A stretch of 35,072 bases of DNA from Streptomyces sp. DvalAA-43 (GCF_900091725.1 NZ_FMBW01000042.1:1-35072); one strand, 5' to 3'; counted from the first letter of the stretch, positions 1 through 8,117 are shown. Numbers and translations are program-made. The notes: a model not told the origin generated them from the letters alone.

Positions 1-253
1 CGGCTCGCACTTCGCCAACTACCGCGAGGCCTGGGAGGCCAACCGGCTGGTCGCCAAGGGGAAGATCCACCCCACCCTGTCGAAGGTCTACTCCCTGGAG
101 GAGACCGGCCAGGCCGCGTACGACGTCCACCGCAACCTCCACCAGGGCAAGGTCGGTGTGCTGGCACTGGCGCCGCGCGAGGGCCTGGGCGTGCGCGACG
201 AGGAGCTGCGCGCGCGGCACATCGACGCCATCAACCGTTTCCGGAACGTCTGA
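1..253 (+). CDS. ccr: Crotonyl-CoA carboxylase/reductase, C-terminal fragment
   Basis: This is the last 83 codons of a gene that begins before the window; the frame opens at base 2 and ends with TGA at 251-253. The tail contains HFANYREAWEANRL, KIHPTLSKVYSLEETGQAAY and the VHRNLHQGKVGVLALAP stretch. I recognise this as the C-terminus of the medium-chain reductase family enzyme Ccr. Ccr reductively carboxylates crotonyl-CoA to ethylmalonyl-CoA with NADPH and CO2. That reaction is the committed step of the ethylmalonyl-CoA pathway, and the next four genes encode later steps, which supports the call. The stop is 9 bases before the next ATG, so the genes are almost certainly cotranscribed. The active site lies outside the window and cannot be checked. 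Confidence 0.9.
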   Translation, partial: GSHFANYREAWEANRLVAKGKIHPTLSKVYSLEETGQAAYDVHRNLHQGKVGVLALAPREGLGVRDEELRARHIDAINRFRNV

Positions 254-262
254 GGTCCAGCG

Positions 263-2275
263 ATGACCGAACGTCAGAAGGACCGCCCGTGGCTCATGCG
301 GACCTACGCCGGCCACTCGACCGCCGAGGCGTCCAACGAGCTCTACCGGCGCAACCTCGCCAAGGGCCAGACCGGCCTGTCGGTCGCCTTCGACCTGCCG
401 ACACAGACGGGTTACGACCCCGACCACATCCTCGCCCGCGGCGAGGTCGGCCGGGTCGGCGTGCCGGTCTCGCACCTCGGCGACATGCGCCGGCTGTTCC
501 AGGACATCCCTCTGGAACAGATGAACACCTCGATGACGATCAACGCCACCGCGATGTGGCTGCTGGCGCTCTACCAGGTGGTCGCCGAGGAGCAGGGCGC
601 CGATCCCGCGAAGCTCCAGGGCACCACACAGAACGACATCGTCAAGGAGTACCTCTCGCGTGGGACGCACGTCTTCCCGCCCGGTCCCTCGCTGCGGCTG
701 ACCACCGACATGATCACGTACACGGTCAACCGCATCCCGAAGTGGAACCCGATCAACATCTGCAGCTACCACCTGCAGGAGGCGGGGGCCACTCCGGTCC
801 AGGAGATCGCGTACGCCATGTCGACGGCGATCGCCGTGCTCGACGCGGTCCGTGACTCCGGGCAGGTGCCCGAGGAGAAGTTCGGCGATGTGGTCGCGCG
901 GATCTCCTTCTTCGTGAACGCGGGCGTCCGCTTCATCGAGGAGATGTGCAAGATGCGCGCCTTCGGCCGCATCTGGGACCGTGTCACCCGCGACCGGTAC
1001 GGCATCGCCGACGCCAAGCAGCGCCGCTTCCGCTACGGCGTCCAGGTCAACTCCCTCGGCCTGACCGAGGCGCAGCCGGAGAACAACGTCCAGCGCATCG
1101 TCCTGGAGATGCTGGCCGTCACGCTCTCCAAGGACGCCCGCGCACGGGCCGTCCAGCTGCCGGCCTGGAACGAGGCGCTGGGGCTCCCCCGGCCCTGGGA
1201 CCAGCAGTGGTCCCTCCGTATCCAGCAGGTGCTCGCACACGAGAGCGATCTGCTGGAGTACGAGGACATCTTCGCCGGGTCGCACGTCATCGAGGCCAAG
1301 GTGGGCGAGCTGGTCACCGAGTCGCTCGCCGAGATCGACCGGATCGAGCGGATGGGCGGTGCCATGGCGGCCGTCGAGTCCGGCTATCTGAAGTCCGAGC
1401 TGGTCTCCTCGCACGCCGCCCGCCGGGCCCGGATCGAGGGCGGCGAGGAGCGGATCGTCGGCGTCAACATCTACGAGACGACGGAACCGAACCCGCTCAC
1501 CGCGGACCTCGACGGGGCGATCATGACGGTCGACCCCGCCAACGAGGCCAAGGTCGTCGCCGCCCTGCACGACTGGCGCGACAACCGCGACGAGGCCCGC
1601 GCCACCGAGGCGCTGGCGGCGCTGAAGAAGGCCGCCGCGGGCAGCGACAACATGATGGAGGCGACGGTGGAGTGCGCCCGTGCGGGTGTCACCACCGGCG
1701 AGTGGTCCTGGGCGCTGCGCGATGTCTTCGGCGAGTTCCGGGCCCCGACGGGCGTCTCGTCCGCTCCGGTCGCGGTGACCGCCGAGGCGGGCACCCCGCT
1801 GGCCCTGGTCCGCGAGAAGGTGGCCCGCACCGCGGCCGACCTGGGTGCCGGACGGCTGCGGCTGCTGGTCGGCAAGCCGGGCCTGGACGGGCACTCCAAT
1901 GGCGCCGAGCAGATCGCCGTCCGGGCCCGTGACGCCGGTTTCGAGGTCGTCTACCAGGGGATCAGGCTGACCCCCGAACAGATCGTCTCGGCCGCGCTCG
2001 CCGAGGACGTGCACTGCGTCGGCCTGTCCATCCTGTCCGGATCGCACGCCGAACTCGTACCGGACGTACTCACCCGGCTGCGCGAGGCGGGCGCCGCCGA
2101 CATCCCGGTCATCGCGGGCGGGATCATTCCGCCCGCCGACGCGTCGGCCCTGATCGGGGCCGGTGTCGCCGCCGTATTCACCCCGAAGGATTTCGGTATC
2201 ACGGAGATCATCGGCCGTATCGTCGACGAGATCCGGAAAGCGAACAAGCTCGACCCTCTGGAGGTCCCCGCATGA
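263..2275 (+). CDS. meaA: Ethylmalonyl-CoA mutase, B12-dependent
   Basis: This 670-residue protein interconverts (2R)-ethylmalonyl-CoA and (2S)-methylsuccinyl-CoA using adenosylcobalamin. Residues about 1-510 form the methylmalonyl-CoA-mutase-type barrel; a typical segment is [19 protein letters not shown] near residue 40. The C-terminal 150 residues are the cobalamin-binding Rossmann domain. Its D542-G-H544-S-N-G547 is the DxHxxG motif, with His544 as the predicted cobalt ligand, followed by GLSILSGSH. The length fits the single-chain Ecm/MeaA type rather than the larger two-subunit methylmalonyl-CoA mutase. GAGGT at 252-256 overlaps the ccr stop and sits 6 bases before the ATG, which fixes the start. 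The stop overlaps the next start (ATGA). A methylmalonyl-CoA or isobutyryl-CoA mutase is the alternative, but the neighbours strongly favour Ecm. Confidence 0.93.
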   Translation: MTERQKDRPWLMRTYAGHSTAEASNELYRRNLAKGQTGLSVAFDLPTQTGYDPDHILARGEVGRVGVPVSHLGDMRRLFQDIPLEQMNTSMTINATAMWLLALYQVVAEEQGADPAKLQGTTQNDIVKEYLSRGTHVFPPGPSLRLTTDMITYTVNRIPKWNPINICSYHLQEAGATPVQEIAYAMSTAIAVLDAVRDSGQVPEEKFGDVVARISFFVNAGVRFIEEMCKMRAFGRIWDRVTRDRYGIADAKQRRFRYGVQVNSLGLTEAQPENNVQRIVLEMLAVTLSKDARARAVQLPAWNEALGLPRPWDQQWSLRIQQVLAHESDLLEYEDIFAGSHVIEAKVGELVTESLAEIDRIERMGGAMAAVESGYLKSELVSSHAARRARIEGGEERIVGVNIYETTEPNPLTADLDGAIMTVDPANEAKVVAALHDWRDNRDEARATEALAALKKAAAGSDNMMEATVECARAGVTTGEWSWALRDVFGEFRAPTGVSSAPVAVTAEAGTPLALVREKVARTAADLGAGRLRLLVGKPGLDGHSNGAEQIAVRARDAGFEVVYQGIRLTPEQIVSAALAEDVHCVGLSILSGSHAELVPDVLTRLREAGAADIPVIAGGIIPPADASALIGAGVAAVFTPKDFGITEIIGRIVDEIRKANKLDPLEVPA

Positions 2276-3291
2276 CTGCCGTCAACCGCCCGCCCGTCTC
2301 CCACCACCACCCTCAAGAGACGTCCCTGCGGGACGGCACCTCCCGTCTGCGTCCGCGCCGCTCGTGCCTGGCAGTGCCCGGCTCGAACCCGCGGTTCCTG
2401 GAGAAGGCCCAGGGCCTCCCCGCCGACCAGGTCTTCCTCGATCTGGAGGACGCCTGCGCGCCGCTCGCCAAGGAGGGCGCCCGGCACACCATCGTCGACG
2501 CGCTGAACAACGGCGACTGGACGGGCAAGACGCGGGTCGTGCGGGTCAACGACTGGACCACGCACTGGACGTACCGCGATGTCATCACGGTCGTCGAGGG
2601 AGCCGGGCAGAACCTCGACTGCATCATGCTGCCCAAGGTCCAGGACGCCCAGCAGGTCGTCGCCCTCGACCTGCTGCTGACCCAGATCGAGAAGACGATG
2701 GGCTTCGAGGTCGGCAGGATCGGCATCGAGGCGCAGATCGAGAACGCCAAGGGCCTGGTGAACATCGACGACATCGCCGCCGCCTCGCCCCGCCTGGAGA
2801 CGCTGATCTTCGGCCCGGCCGACTTCATGGCCTCGATCAACATGAAGACCCTGGTGGTCGGCCAGCAGCCGCCCGGGTACGGCGCGGACGCCTACCACTA
2901 CATCCTGATGCGCATTCTGATGGCGGCCCGTACGCACGACCTCCAGGCGATCGACGGTCCCTTCCTCCAGATCCGTGACGTGGACGCGTACCGCGAGGTC
3001 GCGGGCCGGGCGGCGGCGCTGGGCTTCGACGGCAAGTGGGTGCTGCACCCCGGCCAGGTGGACGCGGCCAATGAGGTGTTCTCGCCCTCGCAGGAGGACT
3101 ACGACCACGCGGAGCTGATTCTCGACGCGTACGAGTGGTGCACCTCCGAGGAGGGCGGCAAGAAGGGTTCGGCGATGCTCGGCGACGAGATGATCGACGA
3201 GGCGAGCCGCAAGATGGCCCTGGTGATCGCGGGCAAGGGCCGGGCGGCCGGCATGCAGCGCACCTCCAAGTTCGAAGCGCCGGAGGCCTGA
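2272..3291 (+). CDS. mcl1: L-malyl-CoA/beta-methylmalyl-CoA lyase (CitE-like)
   Basis: This 339-residue protein belongs to the HpcH/HpaI aldolase-citrate lyase beta family. In the ethylmalonyl-CoA pathway this type of enzyme cleaves beta-methylmalyl-CoA to glyoxylate and propionyl-CoA, and often malyl-CoA to glyoxylate and acetyl-CoA. Family features visible are RSCLAVPGSNPRFLEKA near the N-terminus, VFLDLEDACAPLAKEGAR (Mg-binding acidic cluster), IGIEAQIENAKG (the conserved acidic EAxxEN strand) and LIFGPADFMASI. The ATG lies inside the last codons of meaA (ATGA overlap), indicating translational coupling. A plain citrate lyase subunit is unlikely because no citrate lyase alpha or gamma gene is nearby. 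Which substrate it prefers cannot be read from the sequence. Confidence 0.88.
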   Translation: MTAVNRPPVSHHHPQETSLRDGTSRLRPRRSCLAVPGSNPRFLEKAQGLPADQVFLDLEDACAPLAKEGARHTIVDALNNGDWTGKTRVVRVNDWTTHWTYRDVITVVEGAGQNLDCIMLPKVQDAQQVVALDLLLTQIEKTMGFEVGRIGIEAQIENAKGLVNIDDIAAASPRLETLIFGPADFMASINMKTLVVGQQPPGYGADAYHYILMRILMAARTHDLQAIDGPFLQIRDVDAYREVAGRAAALGFDGKWVLHPGQVDAANEVFSPSQEDYDHAELILDAYEWCTSEEGGKKGSAMLGDEMIDEASRKMALVIAGKGRAAGMQRTSKFEAPEA

Positions 3292-3293
3292 TC

Positions 3294-3821
3294 ATGCAGT
3301 TCGGGCGCACCTATGAGGAGTTCGAGGTCGGTGCGGTCTACAAGCACTGGCCCGGGAAGACGGTCACCGAATACGACGACCACCTCTTCTGTCTGCTGAC
3401 CATGAATCATCACCCGTTGCACATGGACAGCAACTACGCGGAGCGGACGACCGATTTCGGAAAGAACGTTGTCGTCGGCAACTACATCTACTCGCTCCTG
3501 CTCGGGATGTCCGTTCCGGACGTTTCCGGAAAGGCGATCGCCAATCTGGAGGTCGAGTCGCTGAAGCATGTCGCGCCGACCTTCCACGGCGACACGATCT
3601 ACGGCGAGACGACCGTTCTGGACAAGACTCCGTCAAAGTCCAAGAGCGACCGCGGAATCGTCTACGTGGAGACCAGGGGGTACAAGCAGGACTCCACGCT
3701 GGTCTGCGTGTTCCGTCGCAAGGTGATGGTCCCCACCGAGACGTACATCAAGGCGCGCGGCGGCGAGCAGCCCGGCCGCCCCGAGCTGAACCAGCCTTCG
3801 CAGAAGAACGTGGAGAAGTAG
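3294..3821 (+). CDS. mch: Mesaconyl-CoA hydratase, short MaoC-type
   Basis: This 175-residue protein with one MaoC-like hot-dog domain probably hydrates mesaconyl-CoA to beta-methylmalyl-CoA, the substrate of the lyase encoded just upstream. The region FGRTYEEFEVGAVYKHWPGK followed by a histidine- and aspartate-rich YDDHLFCLLTMNHHPLHMD segment resembles the R-hydratase active-site helix, and NVVVGNYIYSLLLGM follows. The start is fixed by CGGAGG at 3281-3286, 7 bases ahead of the ATG; the upstream stop is only 2 bases away. The proteobacterial Mch that I know is roughly twice this length (a double hot dog), so this is a half-length form that may dimerise. The function is inferred mainly from gene order. 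Confidence 0.8.
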   Translation: MQFGRTYEEFEVGAVYKHWPGKTVTEYDDHLFCLLTMNHHPLHMDSNYAERTTDFGKNVVVGNYIYSLLLGMSVPDVSGKAIANLEVESLKHVAPTFHGDTIYGETTVLDKTPSKSKSDRGIVYVETRGYKQDSTLVCVFRRKVMVPTETYIKARGGEQPGRPELNQPSQKNVEK

Positions 3822-3823
3822 CC

Positions 3824-5029
3824 ATGACGCGACTCGCCCAGACCGCCGGCCTCAACGACGTCCAGCGGGAAATTCTCTCCACGGTCCGTGATTTCGTCGA
3901 CAAGGAGATCATTCCGGTCGCGACCGGGCTGGAGCACCGTGACGAGTACCCCACCGAGATCGTCGAGGGGCTCAAGGAACTCGGTCTGTTCGGGCTGATG
4001 ATCCCCGAGGAGTACGGGGGTCTGGGTGAGTCGCTTCTCACATACGCGCTGTGCGTGGAGGAAATCGCCCGCGGCTGGATGAGCGTGTCGGGAATCATCA
4101 ATACGCACTTCATCGTGGCGTACATGCTCAAGCAGCACGGCACCCAGGAACAGAAGGACACGTTCCTGCCGCGCATGGCGCTGGGCGAGGTCCGGGGTGC
4201 GTTCTCGATGTCCGAGCCGGCGCTGGGCTCGGACGTCTCGGCGATCACCTCCAAGGGTGTCAGGGACGGCGAGGAGTACGTCCTGAACGGCCAGAAGATG
4301 TGGCTGACGAACGGCGGCACGTCCTCGCTCGTCGCCGTCCTGTGCCGGAGTGACGAAGGCCACCCCGAGGGGACCGCCCCGCACAAGTCGATGACGACAT
4401 TCCTGGTGGAGAAGGAGCCCGGTTTCGGCGAGGTCCTGCCCGGCCTCACCATTCCCGGCAAGATCGACAAAATGGGCTACAAGGGCGTCGACACGACCGA
4501 ACTCATCATGGATGGGCTACGAATTCCGGCCAATCGGGTACTGGGCGGCACCACCGGCCGAGGGTTTTACCAAATGATGGACGGAGTCGAGGTCGGCCGG
4601 GTAAATGTGGCTGCGCGTGGTTGTGGTGTCGCACAGCGTGCATTCGAGCTGGGCGTGTCCTACGCCCAGCAGCGCCAGACCTTCGGAAAGCCGATTGCGC
4701 AGCACCAGGCGATCCAGTTCAAGCTGGCTGAAATGGCCACCAAGGTCGAGGCCGCCCATGCGATGATGGTAAATGCAGCGCGCAAAAAGGACTCCGGGGA
4801 ACGAAACGACCTGGAAGCAGGGATGGCGAAGTACCTCGCCTCGGAGTACTGCAAGGAAGTCGTCGAGGATGCCTTCCGCATCCATGGCGGTTACGGCTTC
4901 TCCAAGGAGTACGAGATCGAGCGCCTCTACCGGGAGGCCCCGATGCTGCTCATCGGCGAAGGAACCGCCGAGATCCAGAAAATGATCATCGGGCGCCGAC
5001 TCCTCGAGGAGTACCGGATCCAGGGGTGA
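3824..5029 (+). CDS. mcd: Methylsuccinyl-CoA dehydrogenase (acyl-CoA dehydrogenase family)
   Basis: This is a 401-residue flavoprotein of the acyl-CoA dehydrogenase family. In this setting it should oxidise (2S)-methylsuccinyl-CoA to mesaconyl-CoA, the step between MeaA and the hydratase. Visible signatures are GAFSMSEPALGSDVSAI (FAD/substrate loop), a C-terminal FRIHGGYGFSKEYEIERLYRE segment, and LLIGEGTAEIQKM. Glu379 in the EGT motif is at the usual catalytic-base position. The ATG starts 2 bases after the upstream stop. Characterised proteobacterial Mcd proteins are longer, with an N-terminal extension missing here. Codon use shifts between about 4495 and 4830: CTA, CGA, ATT, AAT, GTA and AAA codons cluster in a gene that is otherwise GC-ending. 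No terminator was seen between its stop and the psd promoter. Confidence 0.85.
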   Translation: MTRLAQTAGLNDVQREILSTVRDFVDKEIIPVATGLEHRDEYPTEIVEGLKELGLFGLMIPEEYGGLGESLLTYALCVEEIARGWMSVSGIINTHFIVAYMLKQHGTQEQKDTFLPRMALGEVRGAFSMSEPALGSDVSAITSKGVRDGEEYVLNGQKMWLTNGGTSSLVAVLCRSDEGHPEGTAPHKSMTTFLVEKEPGFGEVLPGLTIPGKIDKMGYKGVDTTELIMDGLRIPANRVLGGTTGRGFYQMMDGVEVGRVNVAARGCGVAQRAFELGVSYAQQRQTFGKPIAQHQAIQFKLAEMATKVEAAHAMMVNAARKKDSGERNDLEAGMAKYLASEYCKEVVEDAFRIHGGYGFSKEYEIERLYREAPMLLIGEGTAEIQKMIIGRRLLEEYRIQG

Positions 5030-5119
5030 TTGTCCCTTTCCTGGCGATTTAGCCGCGAAGAAGATCACACCCTGTCATCCTCGGCCGGTGCCTTCCAGCC
5101 GTCCGACTCGGGTGCTGGC

Positions 5120-5148
5120 TTGCCCAGTTGTTGCCCGCAACCGATAAC
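5120..5148 (+). promoter_or_regulatory. Probable sigma-70-type promoter of psd-pssA
   Basis: TTGCCC at 5120-5125 and GATAAC at 5143-5148 are separated by 17 bases, matching a vegetative promoter. The spacer contains the small dyad GTTG-CCCG-CAAC. Transcription would begin near 5155, leaving a leader of about 55 bases before the psd ATG. This separates the lipid genes from the ethylmalonyl-CoA operon, although read-through is possible because no terminator is evident after mcd. Confidence 0.6.
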
Positions 5149-5210
5149 ATCGCCGGAAAAGCCGCCGTCCCCCGTTGCCAGCGCGGCATCATCCGCTACG
5201 AAGGTCATCC

Positions 5211-5858
5211 ATGCCCGACAGCCAAACCTCTGCACCACGCGGCGGGGTCCGCCTTGCGCGCGGAGCTTCGCCGTGGCTCCTCCCGACCGTCGCCACCGCG
5301 GCGCTCAGCATCGCCCGGACCCGCAAGTCCGGGCGCTGGGCCGCGGTCGCCGTGCCCACCACCGCGCTCGCGGCGGGCATGCTGTGGTTCTTCCGCGACC
5401 CCGAGCGCGAGATCACCCAGGGCCGGGTCATTTCGCCGGCCGACGGCGTGGTGCAGAGCATCATGCCGTGGAAGGACGGGCGCACCCGCGTCGCGATCTT
5501 CATGAGCCCGCTGAACGTCCACGTCAACCGTGCGCCCCTGGCCGGCACGGTGACCTCGGTCGAGCACGTCCCCGGCGGGTTCGTTCCGGCGTTCAACAAG
5601 GAGAGCGAGAACAACGAGCGCGTTGTCTGGCACTTCGACACCGAGCTCGGCGACATCGAGATGGTGCAGATCGCGGGTGCGGTCGCCCGGCGCATCGTCC
5701 CGTACATCCCGCAGGGCACGAAGGTGGAGCAGGGCGAGCGCATCGGCCTGATCCGCTTCGGCTCCCGGGTCGACATCTACCTTCCGGAAGGTGTCGATGT
5801 CGCGGTCGAGGTAGGCCAGGCCACCACCGCGGGGGTGACTCGAATTGACCGTGATTGA
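5211..5858 (+). CDS. psd: Phosphatidylserine decarboxylase
   Basis: This 215-residue enzyme removes CO2 from phosphatidylserine to give phosphatidylethanolamine at the membrane. It is a pyruvoyl enzyme: the proenzyme cleaves itself at a Gly-Ser bond, here Gly184-Ser185 in IRFGSRVDIYLP, leaving a pyruvoyl group on the small chain. Other family features are MLWFFRDPERE, VISPADGVVQ, IFMSPLNVHVNRAP and a hydrophobic N-terminal stretch around residues 15-50 that can anchor it. The short length matches the actinobacterial/archaeal type rather than the longer E. coli enzyme. I chose the ATG at 5211, which has AAGG at 5201-5204; an in-frame start at 5175 lacks support. The end overlaps pssA by 14 bases, so the two are translationally linked. 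Confidence 0.93.
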   Translation: MPDSQTSAPRGGVRLARGASPWLLPTVATAALSIARTRKSGRWAAVAVPTTALAAGMLWFFRDPEREITQGRVISPADGVVQSIMPWKDGRTRVAIFMSPLNVHVNRAPLAGTVTSVEHVPGGFVPAFNKESENNERVVWHFDTELGDIEMVQIAGAVARRIVPYIPQGTKVEQGERIGLIRFGSRVDIYLPEGVDVAVEVGQATTAGVTRIDRD

Positions 5859-6702
5859 TCCTGACACCCAGGCAGGCTGGGTGCCCGAGTCGGAGTCCGA
5901 GGAGGACGCCGGCGAGGACATGCCGCTCTCTCTGCGGCTGTCGATAGCGGACACCCTCACTCTCGGTAACGCCACGTGCGGTTTCATGGCGGTGTACTTC
6001 ACCACCACCGGAATCCTCATCCCGCACCTCACGGGCAGCGACGAGAGCGGCATGGCGCGGCACTCCGCCGCCACTGCCGTGATCCTGATGCTCCTGGCCG
6101 CGGTCTTCGACCTCTTCGACGGGCTCGTGGCACGCAAGCTGCGTTCCTCGCCGATGGGTGCCGAGCTGGACAACCTCTCGGACCTGATCAGCTTCGGGCT
6201 CGCCCCGGCGTACTTCGTCCTGGTGTACGGCATGGTCGCGGACGACGCGCACCAGCGGGTGTCGGCACTGGCGGCGATCGTGGTGCTGCTGGCGGTGGTG
6301 CTCAGGCTTGCGAGATTCTCGTGCGTGACCATGAAGGACGGCATGTTCCAGGGCATGCCGAGCCCCTTCGGAGCGCTCACGGTCGTCTCGATCGTGCTCC
6401 TGGAGCTGCCCTTCGTGCCGACGCTGCTCGCGATCGTCGGGGTGGCGTGGCTGATGGTCAGCCGGGTCGAGTACCCGAAGCCGCGGGGCGTCCTCGCGGT
6501 GGCGATGCTCAGCTGGATCGTGGCCGCGATGGGGCTCCTCGCCGCGTGGGCGTTCGACGCTCCCGGCGGCCAGCTGCTCCTCCAGACCGGCTGTGCGCTC
6601 CAGGTGGTCCTGGGAGCGGTCATCCCGCTCTTCGCGACCGCCCGGCGGGTGAACACCTTCCGCGACAACCGGCGTGAGGCACGGACGGCACAGCTGCCGT
6701 AG
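5845..6702 (+). CDS. pssA: CDP-diacylglycerol-serine O-phosphatidyltransferase
   Basis: This 285-residue integral membrane enzyme makes phosphatidylserine from CDP-diacylglycerol and serine, the substrate of the preceding decarboxylase. The CDP-alcohol phosphotransferase signature DxxDGxxARx8GxxxDxxxD is complete: D89-L-F-D-G-L-V-A-R through G105 and D109 to D113. Hydrophobic segments lie before and after it (LGNATCGFMAVYF, AAIVVLLAVVLRLA, LTVVSIVLLELPFVPTLLAIVGVAWLM and a C-terminal pair). The N-terminus is acidic (ESESEEDAGED). The start is either TTG at 5845 or GTG two codons later at 5851; both lie inside psd. With psd it forms a two-gene phosphatidylethanolamine module, closed by the strong hairpin directly downstream. 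Confidence 0.93.
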   Translation: MTVIDPDTQAGWVPESESEEDAGEDMPLSLRLSIADTLTLGNATCGFMAVYFTTTGILIPHLTGSDESGMARHSAATAVILMLLAAVFDLFDGLVARKLRSSPMGAELDNLSDLISFGLAPAYFVLVYGMVADDAHQRVSALAAIVVLLAVVLRLARFSCVTMKDGMFQGMPSPFGALTVVSIVLLELPFVPTLLAIVGVAWLMVSRVEYPKPRGVLAVAMLSWIVAAMGLLAAWAFDAPGGQLLLQTGCALQVVLGAVIPLFATARRVNTFRDNRREARTAQLP

Positions 6703-6714
6703 CGGCACACAGAA

Positions 6715-6764
6715 CACATGAGAAGGACCCGGGTGCTCCCCAGCACCCGGGTCCTTCTCATGTG
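6715..6764. terminator. Perfect 23-bp hairpin between convergent genes
   Basis: Arms at 6715-6737 and 6742-6764 are exact reverse complements around a CCCC loop. The structure lies 12 bases after the pssA stop and before the stop of the convergent gene at 6797, so it can end transcription from both sides. There is no U tract, as is common in Streptomyces. Confidence 0.92.
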
Positions 6765-6796
6765 CGCCGTGGGCATCCGGCCCGCGGGGCTCCGCG

Positions 6797-7318
6797 TCAC
6801 GCGGCGGGCTTGGCGTTCCCACTGCAGGCGAGCCCCTCGCCCCGGCGGCTGTTCCGCGTGACGTAGCTGAGCCCCTCCCGCACGGTGTCCGTCTTGAAGT
6901 ACACCGACTCGGGCGGCCGGACACCGATGTTCGAGCTGGGGCTGGCCAGCAGATAGACGCCTATCGGCAGGAACAGCAGCGACGCGGGGAACGCCAGGAC
7001 CTGGAGCGTGATGTCGCCGTCGGTGAAGCCGATGATCCAGAGGGCCGCGACGATGCCGATCAGGACCACGGCCGAGGCCAGCGAACGGGCCATGGGGCCG
7101 CGGCGCAGGCGCTTGGTCGTCGCGAGGTCCTGGATGACGAAGACGCCCTCCCGGCCGCACCGCCCGCACTTCAGGACGGCCCGCAGCTCACCGTGGTCGG
7201 GGCGCCGCACCAGGCACCAGGACTCCCGGGTGTTGCTGCGTGTGAGGCCGGGCTCCCGCCTGATCTCCATCTGGTGCACCATCGTGAGTCTGATCTGCTC
7301 CGGCACGGTCCACGACAC
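6797..7318 (-). CDS. Hypothetical two-helix membrane protein with a CxxC pair
   Basis: This 173-residue protein is from no family I can name. A soluble N-terminal part of about 75 residues contains Cys51 and Cys54 in LKCGRCGREGVFV, which looks like half of a metal-binding or redox knuckle. Two hydrophobic helices follow at about residues 79-98 and 103-126, with a short basic linker (KRLRRG) before the first. The C-terminal 45 residues are polar. I chose GTG at 7318 because GAGGAG at 7325-7330 lies 6 bases upstream; the ATG at 7342 has no Shine-Dalgarno. It converges on pssA with a shared terminator. No functional context is visible. Confidence 0.7.
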   Translation of the reverse strand: MSWTVPEQIRLTMVHQMEIRREPGLTRSNTRESWCLVRRPDHGELRAVLKCGRCGREGVFVIQDLATTKRLRRGPMARSLASAVVLIGIVAALWIIGFTDGDITLQVLAFPASLLFLPIGVYLLASPSSNIGVRPPESVYFKTDTVREGLSYVTRNSRRGEGLACSGNAKPAA

Positions 7319-7344
7319 TGGGTGCTCCTCAGCCCTGTCCATGA

Positions 7345-7427
7345 GACGGCGCCGTCCATGGACGCGGCCCGGATTCCGTCCACGGCCGGCATACGGCGCA
7401 TGCCCGGCCGTGGACCGGGCATGCGCC
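7345..7427. other. Dyad-rich intergenic segment with two mutually exclusive hairpins
   Basis: In the 128-base gap between divergent starts (7318 minus, 7447 plus) there are four dyads. They are GACGGCGCCGTC at 7345-7356, GTCCATGGAC at 7354-7363, a 10-bp stem (7380-7389 with 7404-7413) and a 13-bp stem (7395-7407 with 7415-7427). The last two are perfect but share bases 7404-7407 and interleave, so only one can form at a time. The 13-bp hairpin ends 9 bases before the GGAGAGG of the plus-strand frame. It could be an attenuator-like leader or a set of operators; the sequence does not decide. Confidence 0.55.
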
Positions 7428-7446
7428 GGTCTCCCTGGAGAGGATC

Positions 7447-7689
7447 GTGTCACAGACCGCCACGCCCGGGTCCGAGTTCACCGATCTGGCCCAACTCGAC
7501 GACCTCGTAACGGTGTTGGGCGCACCGCCGGCCTTCGGCCTGCCGCGCCGCCCGGATGCGGGTGAACCGGCCGGAAGCATCGGCGCAGTATGTTGGGGCG
7601 CACGGGAGCGGGGGCTCCTTCGGGCGCCCGCGGTGGGCCCGTTCCCCGGGAACCGGGCCATGACGACGAAGGACTCGGAACCCCGATGA
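7447..7689 (+). pseudogene. Possible truncated gene start (80 codons), identity uncertain
   Basis: A GTG at 7447 has a strong Shine-Dalgarno (GGAGAGG, 7437-7443, 3 bases upstream), so translation probably starts here. The first 30 residues (TPGSEFTDLAQLDDLVTVLGAPPA) faintly resemble the N-terminus of FMN-binding pyridoxamine-phosphate-oxidase-like proteins. After that the sequence loses protein character (runs of R, G, P, A; NRAMTTKDSEPR at the end), and it stops 4 bases into the next gene. I read it as the 5' remnant of a deleted gene, or as a leader peptide behind the hairpins upstream. The family resemblance is from memory and weak. Confidence 0.35.
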
Positions 7690-8084
7690 CAGACAACTCC
7701 GACATGATCGACTTCGTTCGGGCACGCCTCGCCGAGGAAGAACGCATCGCGCTGGAGGCGGGCGGCGACAGCTGGCGGTGCCCGGCCGACGTACCCGGCG
7801 AGGTCCACGACCGGTCCGGGGCCATCGCGTTCAGTCTGCGGAATCTCGGGTTCGACCAGCACATCGCCGACCAGGACCCCGCGCGCACGCTGCGCCGGAT
7901 CGAGACGAGCCGGGTGCTGCTCGACGAGTACGCCGAGGTCGCCGACCTGGACACCGACCGCCCCGAGCACGACTTCCGGTCCGGCCGGGCCGTGGGGCTG
8001 GGGTTCGCCGTACGGCAGCTGGCCGCGGAACACGCGGGCCACCCCGGGTACCGCGCCAGATGGCTCCCCCGTTTCATCCAGTAG
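7686..8084 (+). CDS. DUF6221 family protein
   Basis: This 132-residue acidic protein has no known function. It has the layout I recall for the Streptomyces-specific DUF6221 family. It opens with DMIDFVRARLAEEERIA, has a Trp-containing segment (GGDSWRC), then HIADQDPARTLRRIETSRVLLDEYAE, and ends with a short segment of the form AEHAGHPGYRARWLPRF. No signal peptide or membrane helix is present. The start is ATG at 7686, overlapping the end of the upstream frame; the Shine-Dalgarno is weak (GAAGGA about 14 bases upstream). A compact GC hairpin follows. These genes often occur in many copies per genome, sometimes near mobile DNA, but no mobile element is visible here. Confidence 0.7.
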   Translation: MTDNSDMIDFVRARLAEEERIALEAGGDSWRCPADVPGEVHDRSGAIAFSLRNLGFDQHIADQDPARTLRRIETSRVLLDEYAEVADLDTDRPEHDFRSGRAVGLGFAVRQLAAEHAGHPGYRARWLPRFIQ

Positions 8085-8101
8085 CGGCCCGCGCGGTCGG
8101 A

Positions 8102-8117
8102 GCCCGCCCGTGCGGGC
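8102..8117. terminator. Short GC hairpin after the DUF6221 gene
   Basis: GCCCGC (8102-8107), loop CCGT, GCGGGC (8112-8117) lies 18 bases after the stop. The rest of the gap to 8275 holds only a possible -10 (TAAGGT, 8234-8239) for the phosphatase gene. Confidence 0.5.

Noticed and set aside
5205..7169. A 654-codon open frame on the minus strand opposite psd-pssA
   Set aside because: It is antisense to two well-recognised genes, has no domain, and runs through the 23-bp terminator.
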